The position numbers were made by a program, and so were the translations under genes. Below the pieces are notes generated by a model, which saw only the letters and a list, made by a program, of their open reading frames with translations, was not told the DNA's origin and ran no database searches. Positions 1 to 8,388 of a stretch of 37,668 nt of DNA are shown one piece after another. Origin of the DNA: an uncultured Opitutia bacterium (GTDB lineage: Bacteria > Verrucomicrobiota > Verrucomicrobiia > Opitutales > Puniceicoccaceae); the NCBI GenBank assembly GCA_913056175.1, contig CAJXLM010000027.1, positions 1-37,668 of the forward strand, written 5' to 3'. How positions within the stretch are numbered: position 1 is the first letter of the stretch; the number at the start of each line of letters is the position of its first letter.

Positions 1-315
1 CGCCCCTTCCGGCGAAGACGCACCGGGTCGTAGCGCGATCCGTCGCCCTCCCGACCCGCCCTCCGCTTCCCCGCTTTCCCTCCCCAACGACCCGGACCCT
101 CCCCGCTCGTCCGGCCGGGCCTTCCCCTCCCGGCGGCCCCCTCGCGTGCCACCCCCTCCCCGCAGGCCTCCGCGCGGGGCCGACAGCCCGCAAAAAGCCC
201 TCTCCGCCTCTTCCCCCCTTTCTCCGGCCTTCCCATGGCCCCGCCCCTTCAAGTCGATCGCCCTCCGATCGGCTCCGGCGGGGGACTCCACCTCCTAATT
301 GTGGGACTCGGGAAT

Positions 316-339
316 ACAAAGCTATGTCCCTTCTAAACG
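316..339. repeat. AAGCTATGTCCC element, copy 1
   Basis: First of three copies of a block reading roughly ACAAAGCTATGTCCCTTCTAA. The 80 bases before it (ATCGCCCTCCGATCGGCTCCGG and on) align with the bases before copy 3, so the homology extends beyond the short core. Function unknown. It may be a relic of a small non-autonomous mobile element. Confidence 0.6.
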
Positions 340-424
340 CTTCAATGTGGCGGGCTTGCCTTGGGTGTTAGGGGTGGGGTGAGGGGGCGGCTCTTGTGGA
401 GAGGATGTTGGTCGGCTGGATGGT

Positions 425-453
425 GGGGGATTGGCGGGGAGGAGTGGGTGGGG
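425..453 (+). other. Possible G-quadruplex motif
   Basis: Four runs of three or more G (425-429, 436-439, 446-448, 450-453) are separated by loops of 6, 6 and 1 bases, which fits the usual G-quadruplex sequence rule on the plus strand. More G runs follow at 458-480. Whether it folds or matters in the cell cannot be told from sequence. Confidence 0.35.
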
Positions 454-655
454 TGTCTGGGCTGGTCTGAGGGGGCAGGGTGTGGGGGAGATGCCATTGG
501 GTCGATTGGAGTTGGAGGGTTTTTTGGTGGGAAAATCTGACGAGGGCAGTGGCGTCGTCCGGGATTGGTGGCCGCAGGCCCCGCTTGGGAGTTTCCCACG
601 CACCTCGCTTGGGTCGGGAGGCTGACCCCTCTTTCCACGTTTGTGTATGACGATT

Positions 656-678
656 ACAAGGCTATGTCCCTTTAAACG
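656..678. repeat. AAGCTATGTCCC element, copy 2
   Basis: Second copy of the block, reading ACAAGGCTATGTCCCTTTAA. It lies 340 bases after copy 1. The G-rich sequence before it (TGTCTGGGCTGGTCTGAGGG at about 453) has a recognisable counterpart between copies 2 and 3 (TGTCTGGGCAGGGCTGAGGG at about 717), so the repeated unit is several hundred bases long. Confidence 0.6.
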
Positions 679-919
679 AAAAAAAATTGGGGAATGGCGG
701 GGGTGTGGGATCAAGTGTCTGGGCAGGGCTGAGGGGGGAGGGTGCGGGGGAGGTGTTTTTTGGTTGATTGGGGTTGGACGGGTTCCGGGTGGTACAATCT
801 GTCCAGGGTGGGGTCGGCGTGCGGGAGGGTGGGCGTCACGTTCCTGTTTTTTGGAGTTTCCATCGCTCTTCGATTAGCTCCGGGAGGCGATCCGCTTTTC
901 CCCATGGTAATTCTGATTT

Positions 920-940
920 GAAAGCTATGTCCCTTTTAGG
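920..940. repeat. AAGCTATGTCCC element, copy 3
   Basis: Third copy of the block, reading GAAAGCTATGTCCCTTTTAGG, 264 bases after copy 2. The sequence before it (ATCGCTCTTCGATTAGCTCC) matches the region before copy 1 with scattered changes. It ends about 40 bases before the stop of the next gene on the minus strand. Confidence 0.6.
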
Positions 941-982
941 TACTGTAATCTCGGTCGATTGTTCAGGGGTTCGGAGGGGGGG

Positions 983-1801
983 TTAAGGGCTGGCGAGGAG
1001 GAGGGGGAGGCCGGCGAGGGTGAGGGACCAGTCCGCGTAGGCGATGCGATCGGGTCCGGGGAGGGGGGAGTGCTCGAGGAGGAGGAGGGCTGCGGTGGTG
1101 GTGGCGACGGTCAGGGCGGGGAAGGGACCGGCGAGGAATGCGGCGAGCAGGGCGCACGGGGGCGCGGTCCGGAGGAGGAAGGAGCGGATGGCTGGTGCGT
1201 TCTCCTCCCAGAGGCGCATGGTGTGGGCACCGAGGTAGAGGGGGAGGGCGAGGGCGGCGGAGGCGCGTAGGAGGGGAAGCGGGCCTGGTTCAGCGCGGAG
1301 GATGGGAAAGAGGAAGACAGCGGCGGTGAAGAGGAGGGCGACGGCGATCCCGCCTCCAGCGCGGAGGCGGCCGTGGGCGGGGCGGTGGGGGGTGCGCTGG
1401 ACCCTGAGTAAGTAGGCGAGCCCGGCGGCGACCAGGCCGGCGGCGACGAGCAGCTCGGCCGGGGGAAGGAGGAGGAGGGCGGAGAGGAGGGCTGCCGCGG
1501 CCACCCCGGCCCAGGCAAGAGCCATCGGCCGGCGGTGCCGGGCCATCCAGCGGTGGCGGGGTCCGTAGTCCGGCTCGGTGGTGCCGGGGAGGGAGTCGAG
1601 CCAGCGGTCGGCGGTGTAGACGAGCCAGACTCCGCTGAGTGTCCAGAGCAGCGGCCCCGGGCCGATCCGGGTGCCGAGGAGGTGGGCGGCTCCGACTGTC
1701 CAGACCGCGGCGAGGGCGGCGGTGTCGAGGGCGAGGAAATGGAGGGAGCGCAGAAGCAGGGAGAACGGGTTCCACGGTTTCCCGAACGCGCCCCGGTTCA
1801 T
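983..1801 (-). CDS. UbiA-like integral membrane protein
   Basis: The 272-residue product is almost entirely hydrophobic, with about seven to nine likely membrane spans. After the second span comes YTADRWLD (residues 62-69). This resembles the first Asp-rich metal-diphosphate motif of the UbiA prenyltransferase superfamily (general pattern NxxxDxxxD). Near the C-terminus RIAYADWSL may stand for the second, weaker motif. I infer a membrane-bound enzyme of UbiA fold; the substrate is unknown, and the motifs are reduced enough that it may not be a prenyltransferase. It lies 53 bases downstream of argS on the same strand and is probably co-transcribed. The ATG is preceded by GAGGA at a 7-base spacing, one of few good ribosome-binding sites here. 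Confidence 0.5.
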   Translation of the reverse strand: MNRGAFGKPWNPFSLLLRSLHFLALDTAALAAVWTVGAAHLLGTRIGPGPLLWTLSGVWLVYTADRWLDSLPGTTEPDYGPRHRWMARHRRPMALAWAGVAAAALLSALLLLPPAELLVAAGLVAAGLAYLLRVQRTPHRPAHGRLRAGGGIAVALLFTAAVFLFPILRAEPGPLPLLRASAALALPLYLGAHTMRLWEENAPAIRSFLLRTAPPCALLAAFLAGPFPALTVATTTAALLLLEHSPLPGPDRIAYADWSLTLAGLPLLLASP

Positions 1802-1854
1802 CCTCGGATCCTCACCGTCCTGCTCCCGGTGGTGCGCGCGGGTCTTGGGCAGGG

Positions 1855-3618
1855 CTACATCCGCTCAAGAGTTTCCAGCCCGAGCGCGTGGAGCCCGGTC
1901 TCGAGCAGGAGGAGGGTGCGGGCGCAGAGGGCCAGCCGTCGCTCCTCCTCCCCGGGCGGGCCGCCGAGGACGCGGTCGTGGTTGTAGAAAGTGGAGAAGG
2001 TCTCGGCGAGTTCGTAGAGATAGGTGCAGAGGAAGTGGGGCCGCAGGTCCTGGAGGACTTGGGCAATGGTATGGGGGAAGAGGATCATTTTCCGGGCAAG
2101 GGTGGCCTCGGCCTCGGTTTCCGGGGGCGCGACCGGTCCACCGAAGTCGGCGGGCGATCGCCCGGCCTTGCGGAAGAGGGCGTGCAGGCGGGCCACTGCG
2201 TAGAGCAGATAGGGAGCGGTGTTGCCCTCGAAGCTGAGCATCCGGTCCCAGGCGAAGGTGTAGTCATGGGTACGGTTGGGAAGCAGGTCGGCGTAGCGTA
2301 CCGCACCGACCCCGACAGCGCGGGCAATTCTCTCCTTTTCGTCGGACGGGAGAGCGGGATTCTTCTCCTCGACCACGGCGCGGGCCCGGCTCTCCGCCTC
2401 GTCGAGGAGTTCCTTGAGCTTGAGCGACTCCCCGGACCGGGTGCGGATCGCCTTGCCGTCCTCCCCGAGAATGGTCCCGAACCAAACGTGGTGGAGGAAT
2501 GGTTGGGCCCGCCCGGTGGCGCGGTACCACTTCCGTACGGTGAGGAAAAGTTGCTCGAAGTGGTCCTGCTGGCGCCCGTCGGTCACGTAGACCATCTCCT
2601 CCACGCCGAGTTCCTCGGTGCGGTAGAGAACCGCGGCGAGATCGGTGGTGGCGTAGTTGCTGGCACCGTCGGACTTGCGGATGAGCAGAGGCTGTTCGGC
2701 GAAGCGGGGATGCTCCCGGTGGAAGACGACGAGGGCACCCTCGCTGTCCTCGGCCACATCGCAGGCCGCGAGCTCCTCGTAGATCCGGGCAACCTGGTCG
2801 CGGTAGAAGCTTTCCCCGAGGGTGAGGTCAAAGTGGACCCCGAGTCGCTCGTAGAGGGCCTCGTAGGCGGCCCGGCTGATGCGGTTGATCTCCTCCCAGA
2901 GGCGGTAGCGCTCCTCGTCGCCCTCCTGGAGCAGGACCAGTTCCCGGCGGGCTTCCTCCTTCTGGGAGGGATGGTTCTCGGCGGCCTGGTTCGTGCGTCG
3001 GTAGAGGTCCTCGAGTTCGCGGAGGGCCACCGCTGGATCGGGGTGGAAGCGGAAGCCCTCGCGACGGATGCCGGCGAGGAGCAGGCCGAACTGGGTGCCC
3101 CAGTCGCCGAGGTGGTTGTCGCGGAGGACTTCGGCCCCGGCGAGGGAGAGGATGCGGGCGAGGGCCTCCCCGAGCACGGTGGAGCGGATGTGGCCGACGT
3201 GCATCTCCTTCGCCGTGTTCGGGGAGGAGTAGTCCACGAGCACCCGGCGGCCCTGGCGGAGGTGGCGGAGACCGGCGGCGAGGGACTCGCGGTCGCGGCA
3301 GGTGGTCAGCCAGGCCGCAAGGGCTTCCGGCTGGAGGCGAAAAGTGAGGAAACCGGGCCCGGAGACCTCCAGTTGGAGTCCCCGGTCGGCCCAGCCGGGG
3401 GAGGAGCGGAGGGCCTCGGCGAGCTGCCCGGCGAGCTCCCGGGGATTTTCGCGCCTCTGCTTGGCGAGGGCGAGGACACCGTTCGCCTGGAGGTCTCCGA
3501 AACGCGGATCGGCCGGCCGGACGAGAGGGTCCCAGTCGTCGGGCCAGCCGGAGAGCCGGGCGGCCGTCCCGCGGAGAAGTTCAGTAAGGGCGGTGAGGAG
3601 ATCGAGGGGGGGGCGCAT
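1855..3618 (-). CDS. argS: Arginyl-tRNA synthetase
   Basis: Class I aminoacyl-tRNA synthetase that charges tRNA-Arg with arginine using ATP, in the cytoplasm. The 587-residue length is normal for bacterial ArgS. The N-terminal Add-1 domain covers about residues 1-105. The catalytic core has VDYSSPNTAKEMHVGH, which carries the HIGH signature as HVGH, then IRSTVLGEALARIL and GDWGTQFG, all typical of ArgS. As usual in this family there is no clear KMSKS; the region around RTRSGESLKL occupies that place. The C-terminal DALR anticodon-binding domain ends in LETLERM, like the common PERM ending. The ATG start at 3618 has only a weak GAGAAG upstream. The gene is divergent from the thymidine phosphorylase homologue (91-base gap) and leads into the UbiA-like gene. 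Confidence 0.96.
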   Translation of the reverse strand: MRPPLDLLTALTELLRGTAARLSGWPDDWDPLVRPADPRFGDLQANGVLALAKQRRENPRELAGQLAEALRSSPGWADRGLQLEVSGPGFLTFRLQPEALAAWLTTCRDRESLAAGLRHLRQGRRVLVDYSSPNTAKEMHVGHIRSTVLGEALARILSLAGAEVLRDNHLGDWGTQFGLLLAGIRREGFRFHPDPAVALRELEDLYRRTNQAAENHPSQKEEARRELVLLQEGDEERYRLWEEINRISRAAYEALYERLGVHFDLTLGESFYRDQVARIYEELAACDVAEDSEGALVVFHREHPRFAEQPLLIRKSDGASNYATTDLAAVLYRTEELGVEEMVYVTDGRQQDHFEQLFLTVRKWYRATGRAQPFLHHVWFGTILGEDGKAIRTRSGESLKLKELLDEAESRARAVVEEKNPALPSDEKERIARAVGVGAVRYADLLPNRTHDYTFAWDRMLSFEGNTAPYLLYAVARLHALFRKAGRSPADFGGPVAPPETEAEATLARKMILFPHTIAQVLQDLRPHFLCTYLYELAETFSTFYNHDRVLGGPPGEEERRLALCARTLLLLETGLHALGLETLERM

Positions 3619-3709
3619 TCAATATCTTCTCGACAGGTGCAATCCAATTTTGTTACTCTCGTCGATTCGTAGGCCCGGAAAGGCTAGCGAAGCCATCCAA
3701 GAACACTCC

Positions 3710-5044
3710 ATGAGAAAGAAAATCGTGTCTCCGCGTAAATTTGTGAAGCCGAGCTACGCGGCCCTCATCGAAAAGAAGCGCGACGGGAACGAGTTCAGCG
3801 AGGAAGAAATCCGATTCCTGGTGGATTCCGTTCTCGACCGGGAGATTCCGGACAGCCAGCTGGCCGCCCTGCTCATGGCGATTTACTTTCAGGGCATGGC
3901 GGCGGCGGAGACGGCAACCCTTGCCGAGGAGATCATGCTGTCCGGGGAGATGGTGGACCTCACCAAGTTGAGCCGGCCGAAGATCGACAAGTTTTCCACG
4001 GGCGGGGTCGGGGACAAGACCAGCCTCGTCCTCGGCCCGCTCGCCGCCGCCTGCGGGGTGGTCATGCCGACCATCAACGGGGTGGACGAGGAGATGGAGA
4101 TCAGCACCCGGGAGAAGCTCGGAGCCATCAAGGGGTTCAAGAGCAACCTCGAGATTTCTGATTTCCGGGAGCAGCTCAGCAAGGTGGGCTGCGCCATCAT
4201 GGCGCAGAACGACCAGATCGTCCCGGTCGATTCCATTCTCTACCGCATCCGCCAGGAGTGCGGCAGCATTCCCAGTCTTCCCCTCATCACCACCAGCGTG
4301 CTCAGCCGCAAGCTGGCGGCGGGCTCCGAGAGCGTGGTCGTGGACGTGAAGTGGGGGAACGGCTCCTTCATCCCCGAGCTCGACCAGGCCAAGCAGCTCG
4401 CCCGCAACATCACCCGGGTGGGTCGGGCGATGAAGAAGCGGGTCGTCGCCCTGGTCACCGACATGAACCAGCCCCTCGGGGACAGCGTGGGTACGGCGCT
4501 CGAAATCCGCGAGGCGATGGACTTGCTCCGCGGGGAGGGGCCGGAGGATCTCAAGGAGATGGTGCTGAAGCTGGGGATGGAGGTCGTCCGCATCTCCGGG
4601 GTGGCCGGTTCCACCCTCTCCGCGAAGCAGACCGTCCAGCGCCATCTCGAGGACGGCAGTGCGCTCGCCAAGTTCCGCGACATGGTGGAGGCCCAGGGCG
4701 GCGATCCCAAGGTGGTCGACGATCCCGACAAGTTGCCGAAGGCCAAGCACTGCAAGAAGCTGCCCTCCCCGAAGCGGGGCTACGTGCATACGATCAACGC
4801 GGGTATGATCGCCCGCGGGGTGCGGTTGCTTGCCGAGCGAAAGAACGGCACGCTCGACCCGGCCGTGGGTATCTCCGAGGTCAAGAAGGTGGGCACCCAG
4901 ATGAAACAGGGCGAGCCGCTCATGATGATCCACTACAACGACGAGGCGAACTCGGAGGCGGCCCTCAGCTACCTTCGGGAGGCCTACCGCCTGGCTCCGA
5001 AGCGGCCGGTGAGTCCCGATCTCGTCGTCGAGCGGGTCGCCTGA
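3710..5044 (+). CDS. Divergent thymidine/pyrimidine-nucleoside phosphorylase homologue
   Basis: 444 residues, the usual length for the DeoA/PdP family, which cleaves (deoxy)pyrimidine nucleosides with phosphate. Family features are clear throughout: an N-terminal helical domain (1-70), DKFSTGGVGDKTSLVLGP (93-110), VDVKWGNGSF, TDMNQPLGDSVG, and a C-terminal domain with the GYV and AVGI segments. However, the glycine-rich loop SGRGLGHTGGT that normally follows is replaced by NGVDEEMEIST (123-133) with no length change. The histidine of DKHSTGG is Phe95. Aligned to E. coli DeoA from memory, Arg181 and Ser196 match base-binding Arg171 and Ser186, but Lys190 becomes Arg200. Substrate or activity may therefore differ. 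The ATG at 3710 starts just ahead of family similarity; an open frame continues upstream but is antisense to argS. Confidence 0.85.
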   Translation: MRKKIVSPRKFVKPSYAALIEKKRDGNEFSEEEIRFLVDSVLDREIPDSQLAALLMAIYFQGMAAAETATLAEEIMLSGEMVDLTKLSRPKIDKFSTGGVGDKTSLVLGPLAAACGVVMPTINGVDEEMEISTREKLGAIKGFKSNLEISDFREQLSKVGCAIMAQNDQIVPVDSILYRIRQECGSIPSLPLITTSVLSRKLAAGSESVVVDVKWGNGSFIPELDQAKQLARNITRVGRAMKKRVVALVTDMNQPLGDSVGTALEIREAMDLLRGEGPEDLKEMVLKLGMEVVRISGVAGSTLSAKQTVQRHLEDGSALAKFRDMVEAQGGDPKVVDDPDKLPKAKHCKKLPSPKRGYVHTINAGMIARGVRLLAERKNGTLDPAVGISEVKKVGTQMKQGEPLMMIHYNDEANSEAALSYLREAYRLAPKRPVSPDLVVERVA

Positions 5045-5185
5045 CGGATCGGGCGCTCGCGGAGCGAGGCGGGCCGGGGCAAGTTCCGGTGGGTGTCCAC
5101 TGACGGAACCCGCTCCCTCGGCGCGCCCTTATCGGGTCCGCTCCCCCGCGGGCTGCGCTGGGACGGGCACGGCCAACGGCGAGCT

Positions 5186-5920
5186 TCAGCCGCCGGGCGT
5201 CCGGGTCCAGTCGGCGAGACGGATGGTGCCCTCGTAGAGAGCCCGTCCCACGATCACGCCTTCGAGGCCGGGCTGCTCGGTGGCGAGCTGGTCGAGGGCT
5301 TCGAGGTCCGCGGGCTGGCCGACCCCGCCCGAGGCAATGAGGTGCAGGCTCGTGGCGCTCGCCAGCTCCGCCTGCCGCTCGAGATTGGGCCCGGCGAGAG
5401 TGCCGTCCGTGGCGATGTCCGTGTGGATCACCGTGCGCACTCCGGCCTCCTCCAGGCGGTGGGCCATCTCCAGGGTGGTGGTCTCCGTGGTTTCCACCCA
5501 ACCGCGGGTGGCCAGCCGACCCTCGCGTGCGTCGAGGCCCACGGCGATGCGGTCCGGCCCGAAGCGGGCGAGTGCCCGCTCCAAGAGGGAAAAATCCTCG
5601 AGCACGGAGGTGCCGAGGACGGCTCGGCGGGCTCCGGCCTCCAGGACCGTGGCGACGGCCGCCTCGCTGCGCAGCCCGCCCCCGACTTGGAGGGGGATCC
5701 CGAGTGCGGCCAGGTCGGCAATCGTCTCCGTGTGGGCGGGCTGGCCCGTGAACGCTCCGTCGAGGTCGACCACGTGGATCCAGCGGGCCCCCGCCTCCCG
5801 CCAGAGACGGGCCGGCACGAGCGGGTCCTCGTAGTAGACGGTCTCCGCGTCCACCTCCCCCCGGAGCAGGCGTACGCAGCGCCCGCCGCGCAGGTCGATG
5901 GCCGGATAGAGCGTCAGCAT
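5186..5920 (-). CDS. hisA: ProFAR isomerase (histidine biosynthesis)
   Basis: HisA is the TIM-barrel isomerase that converts ProFAR to PRFAR in histidine biosynthesis. The 244-residue product is full length. It begins MLTLYPAIDLRGGRCVRL, carrying the first catalytic Asp (AIDLRGG). It continues with VDLDGAF, VGGGLRSEAAV, VGLDAREGRLATRGW and HTDIATDGTLAGPN, which carries the second catalytic Asp, then IASGGVG and GVIVGRALYEG, the paired phosphate-binding loops. The start ATG overlaps the last codons of gadB by 7 bases, so translation may be coupled to gadB. No other his genes are in the window. It converges with the 3710-5044 gene across 141 bases in which I see no clear terminator. Confidence 0.95.
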   Translation of the reverse strand: MLTLYPAIDLRGGRCVRLLRGEVDAETVYYEDPLVPARLWREAGARWIHVVDLDGAFTGQPAHTETIADLAALGIPLQVGGGLRSEAAVATVLEAGARRAVLGTSVLEDFSLLERALARFGPDRIAVGLDAREGRLATRGWVETTETTTLEMAHRLEEAGVRTVIHTDIATDGTLAGPNLERQAELASATSLHLIASGGVGQPADLEALDQLATEQPGLEGVIVGRALYEGTIRLADWTRTPGG

Positions 5921-7317
5921 TTCGGGCGGTAGGGCCCCTCCACGGGTTCCGGCTGGGCCGCGGCCTCGGCTCTTCCGGCGAGGTGCTCGAGGGCCCGGCG
6001 AAAATCCTCGAGGAGGAGCTCGGCGAGGTCCCGGCTCATTTCCTCCTTCACGACGATGCGGAGGACGGAGATGTCGCTGGCGTTTTCCGGGAGCGTGTAG
6101 GCCGGAACCTGCCAGCCGCGGTGGAGGAGCTGTTCGGAGAGGTCGAAGACGGAGTAGGGCACTCCGGCGTCCGCGGTGATCCGGAAAACGAGCACGGGGA
6201 TGTCCTCGGCCGGGCCGAGAATCGTGAAGGGACCGATCTCCAGAAGGGACTCGCGGAGGTAGCGGGCGGTCGAGCGGCAGGCCTCCATGATCCGGCGGTA
6301 GCCCTCGCGGCCGAGCCGGAGGAAGTTGTAGTACTGGCCGACGACCTGGTTGCCCGGGCGGGAGAAGTTGAGGGCGAAGGTGGGCATATCCCCGCCGAGG
6401 TAGTTCACATGGAAGACGAGGTCCTCGGGCAGGTCGGCCTGTTCGCGCCAGATCGCCCAGCCGACCCCCGGGTAGACGAGGCCGTACTTGTGGCCGGACA
6501 CGTTGATGGAGCGCACCAGCGGGAGGCGGAAGTCCCAGCGGAGGTCGGGTTGGAGGAAGGGTGCCACGAAGCCGCCACTGGCCCCGTCGATGTGCATGGG
6601 GATTTCCCAGCCGGTGCGCTCGTTCAGTCCGACGAGTGCCTCGTGGATCTCCTCGATCGGCTCGTACTGGCCGGTGAAGGTGGTGCCAAGGATGGCGATG
6701 ACCCCGATGGTGTTCTCGTCGCACTGCTCGAGGACGGTCTCCGGGGTGACCATGTAGCGGTCCTCGTCCATGGGGATGTAGCGGGGCTCGATCTCCCAGT
6801 ACCGGCAGAACTTTTCCCAACAGATCTGCACATCGATCCCGAGGACGAGATTCGGCTTGTCGGCGGGCTTCCCGGCGGCCTCGCGGCGCTTGCGCCAGTT
6901 CCACTTCAGCGCCATCCCGCAGAGCATGGCCGCCTCGCTGGAACCGGTGGTGGAGCAGCCGACACCCGCGGTGGTGTCCGGGGCGTGGTAGAGGTCCGCG
7001 AGGATGTTCACGCAGCGCCGCTCGATCTCGGCGGTCTGCGGGTACTCATCCTTGTCGATCATGTTCTTCTCGAAGGTCTCGCTCATGAGCTGGCGGGCCT
7101 CCGGCTCCATCCAGGTGGTCACGAAGGTGGCGAGGTTCAGCCGGGCGTTCCCGTCGAGCATGAGCTCATCGTGGATGAACTGGTAGGCGGTGCGGGCCGG
7201 CATCTCGCCCTCGGGGAGGCGGTTGCGCGGGGTTTCGCCGGTCGAATAGCGGGAGGCGAAGGAGGGATCGAGAAGATCTTTCTCGTTGGCGTCGGGATCG
7301 GTATGCGAATGGAGCAT
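5914..7317 (-). CDS. gadB: Glutamate decarboxylase (PLP-dependent)
   Basis: Group II PLP decarboxylase that turns glutamate into GABA and CO2 while consuming a proton; in enterobacteria it serves acid resistance. The 467-residue length matches E. coli GadB (466), and similarity is high along the whole chain: INDEL-like FIHDELMLDGNARLNLATF, WIDK-like MIDKDEYPQTAEI, CDENTIGV, HIDGASGGF, and SGHKYGL with PLP lysine Lys277 (E. coli Lys276). The ATG at 7317 fits the family length; an open frame extends 26 codons upstream without similarity. The upstream bases are pyrimidine-rich (CCATTCCTTCCCCC) with no Shine-Dalgarno. No glutamate/GABA antiporter gene lies in the window. Its stop overlaps the hisA start. 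Confidence 0.95.
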   Translation of the reverse strand: MLHSHTDPDANEKDLLDPSFASRYSTGETPRNRLPEGEMPARTAYQFIHDELMLDGNARLNLATFVTTWMEPEARQLMSETFEKNMIDKDEYPQTAEIERRCVNILADLYHAPDTTAGVGCSTTGSSEAAMLCGMALKWNWRKRREAAGKPADKPNLVLGIDVQICWEKFCRYWEIEPRYIPMDEDRYMVTPETVLEQCDENTIGVIAILGTTFTGQYEPIEEIHEALVGLNERTGWEIPMHIDGASGGFVAPFLQPDLRWDFRLPLVRSINVSGHKYGLVYPGVGWAIWREQADLPEDLVFHVNYLGGDMPTFALNFSRPGNQVVGQYYNFLRLGREGYRRIMEACRSTARYLRESLLEIGPFTILGPAEDIPVLVFRITADAGVPYSVFDLSEQLLHRGWQVPAYTLPENASDISVLRIVVKEEMSRDLAELLLEDFRRALEHLAGRAEAAAQPEPVEGPYRPKC

Positions 7318-7533
7318 GGGGGAAGGAATGGATCTGGGAGAAACGAGTGTGTAGGTGCGAGTCGGGAGACTTTCGCGGGTCTGGGCTCGTTGCAAGAATT
7401 TCGCGGGCGGCGAGAGGGAAGGCGAGGGGCGGAAGGTGCTGCAAATCGGGGGGGCGGGTGGGACCTTGCCCCGGGGAAGGAGGCGGGGAGGGCGTCTCCC
7501 GTGCGCCGGGGGTCGGCCGGGGGTCAGGATTGG

Positions 7534-8388
7534 CTACCCCGAGGGCATCGCGAGGACCTCGCCCGGGGAATGCCCGCGGGCGCGCAGCTCGCGCAGGGAG
7601 AGGTCCCGCTCGGTCTTGGAGAGCCGGCGTCCGGTCGGGTCGCGGGTGAGGGGGAGGTGGCAGTAGGAGGGCGGCGTTGCACCGAGCGCTTCGAGGAGGA
7701 GGATCTGCCGGGCGGTGGAGAGGAGGAGGTCCTCGCCGCGGACGACCTCCGTGATGCCCTGCGCGAGGTCGTCCACCGCCCCGGCGAGCTCGTAGGCGGG
7801 AGCGTCGTCGCGGCGCCAGACCAGAAAATCGCCGAAGTCCTCCCCGGCGGTGAAGGTCTGGGGCCCGCAGCGGGCATCCGTGAAGGGGACGACCCGGCCT
7901 TCCGGCACGCGGAAGCGCCAGTTCGCGGGTCCGGGAGAGTGGGGAAGCTCGCGGGGTGGAGGCTGGCGGAGTTCCGGGGGAAACCGGGTGCCCCCATCGC
8001 GCTCGGAAGGGGGCGAGCGCTCGGCGATGGCCCGGCGGGAATGTGGGCTCGGGTAGAGGAGGCCCGCCCGGGCGAGGGTCCGCCAGGCTGCCTCGTGCCG
8101 GTGGCGGGCACGGCTTTGCAGGTAGGCACCGTTCGGTCCGGCCTCCGCTGCCGGCGCTGGTTGCCAGTCCAGTCCCAGCCAGGCGAGATCCTCGACGATC
8201 GCCGCGAGGTATTCGGGGCGGCAGCGCTGGGGATCGATGTCCTCGATGCGGAGGAGGAGCTCGCCGCCCGCCCGCTTCGCGCGATCGGCGGCCGCCGCGA
8301 AGGTATGGGCGTGGCCGCAGTGCAGGAAGCCGGAAGCGGTTGGGGCGAGGCGGCCGCGATAGGCGGGAGCGGGAGGCGCGGGTGTCAC
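7534..8388 (-). CDS. gluQ: Glutamyl-Q tRNA(Asp) synthetase (GluQRS), zinc site missing
   Basis: Truncated glutamyl-tRNA synthetase paralogue that lacks the anticodon-binding domain. GluQRS attaches glutamate to queuosine at position 34 of tRNA-Asp. The 284-residue length fits. Near the N-terminus RGRLAPTASGFLHCGHA carries the HIGH motif as HCGH. LLRIEDIDPQRC, FGDFLVWRRDD, DDLAQGITEVVRG and HLPLTRDPTGRRLSKT (the KMSKS site as RLSKT) follow in order. In E. coli GluQRS a zinc is held by a CxC motif after the helix LSYY; here that place reads LLYPSPHSRRAI with no cysteine, so zinc binding is probably lost. The start is a GTG with no clear ribosome-binding site. A 216-base gap separates it from gadB, so gadB may have its own promoter. 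Confidence 0.88.
   Translation of the reverse strand: MTPAPPAPAYRGRLAPTASGFLHCGHAHTFAAAADRAKRAGGELLLRIEDIDPQRCRPEYLAAIVEDLAWLGLDWQPAPAAEAGPNGAYLQSRARHRHEAAWRTLARAGLLYPSPHSRRAIAERSPPSERDGGTRFPPELRQPPPRELPHSPGPANWRFRVPEGRVVPFTDARCGPQTFTAGEDFGDFLVWRRDDAPAYELAGAVDDLAQGITEVVRGEDLLLSTARQILLLEALGATPPSYCHLPLTRDPTGRRLSKTERDLSLRELRARGHSPGEVLAMPSG

Larger units (their letters stand above)
1..982. other. Non-coding region with degenerate repeats
   Basis: I see no credible gene in this stretch. Open frames on both strands are short, very biased in composition and match nothing I recognise. The first 250 bases are C-rich on the plus strand and could be the upstream part of a gene beyond the left edge, but I cannot support one. 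From about 230 to 940 the sequence consists of three related segments, each ending in a conserved AAGCTATGTCCC block (separate entries). Between the blocks the plus strand is rich in G runs. Confidence 0.7.

Noticed and set aside
1639-3672. 677-codon open frame on the plus strand, opposite argS and the UbiA-like gene
   Set aside because: It is antisense to clearly recognised proteins and has the Gly/Glu/Val-rich look of a GC-bias shadow frame.
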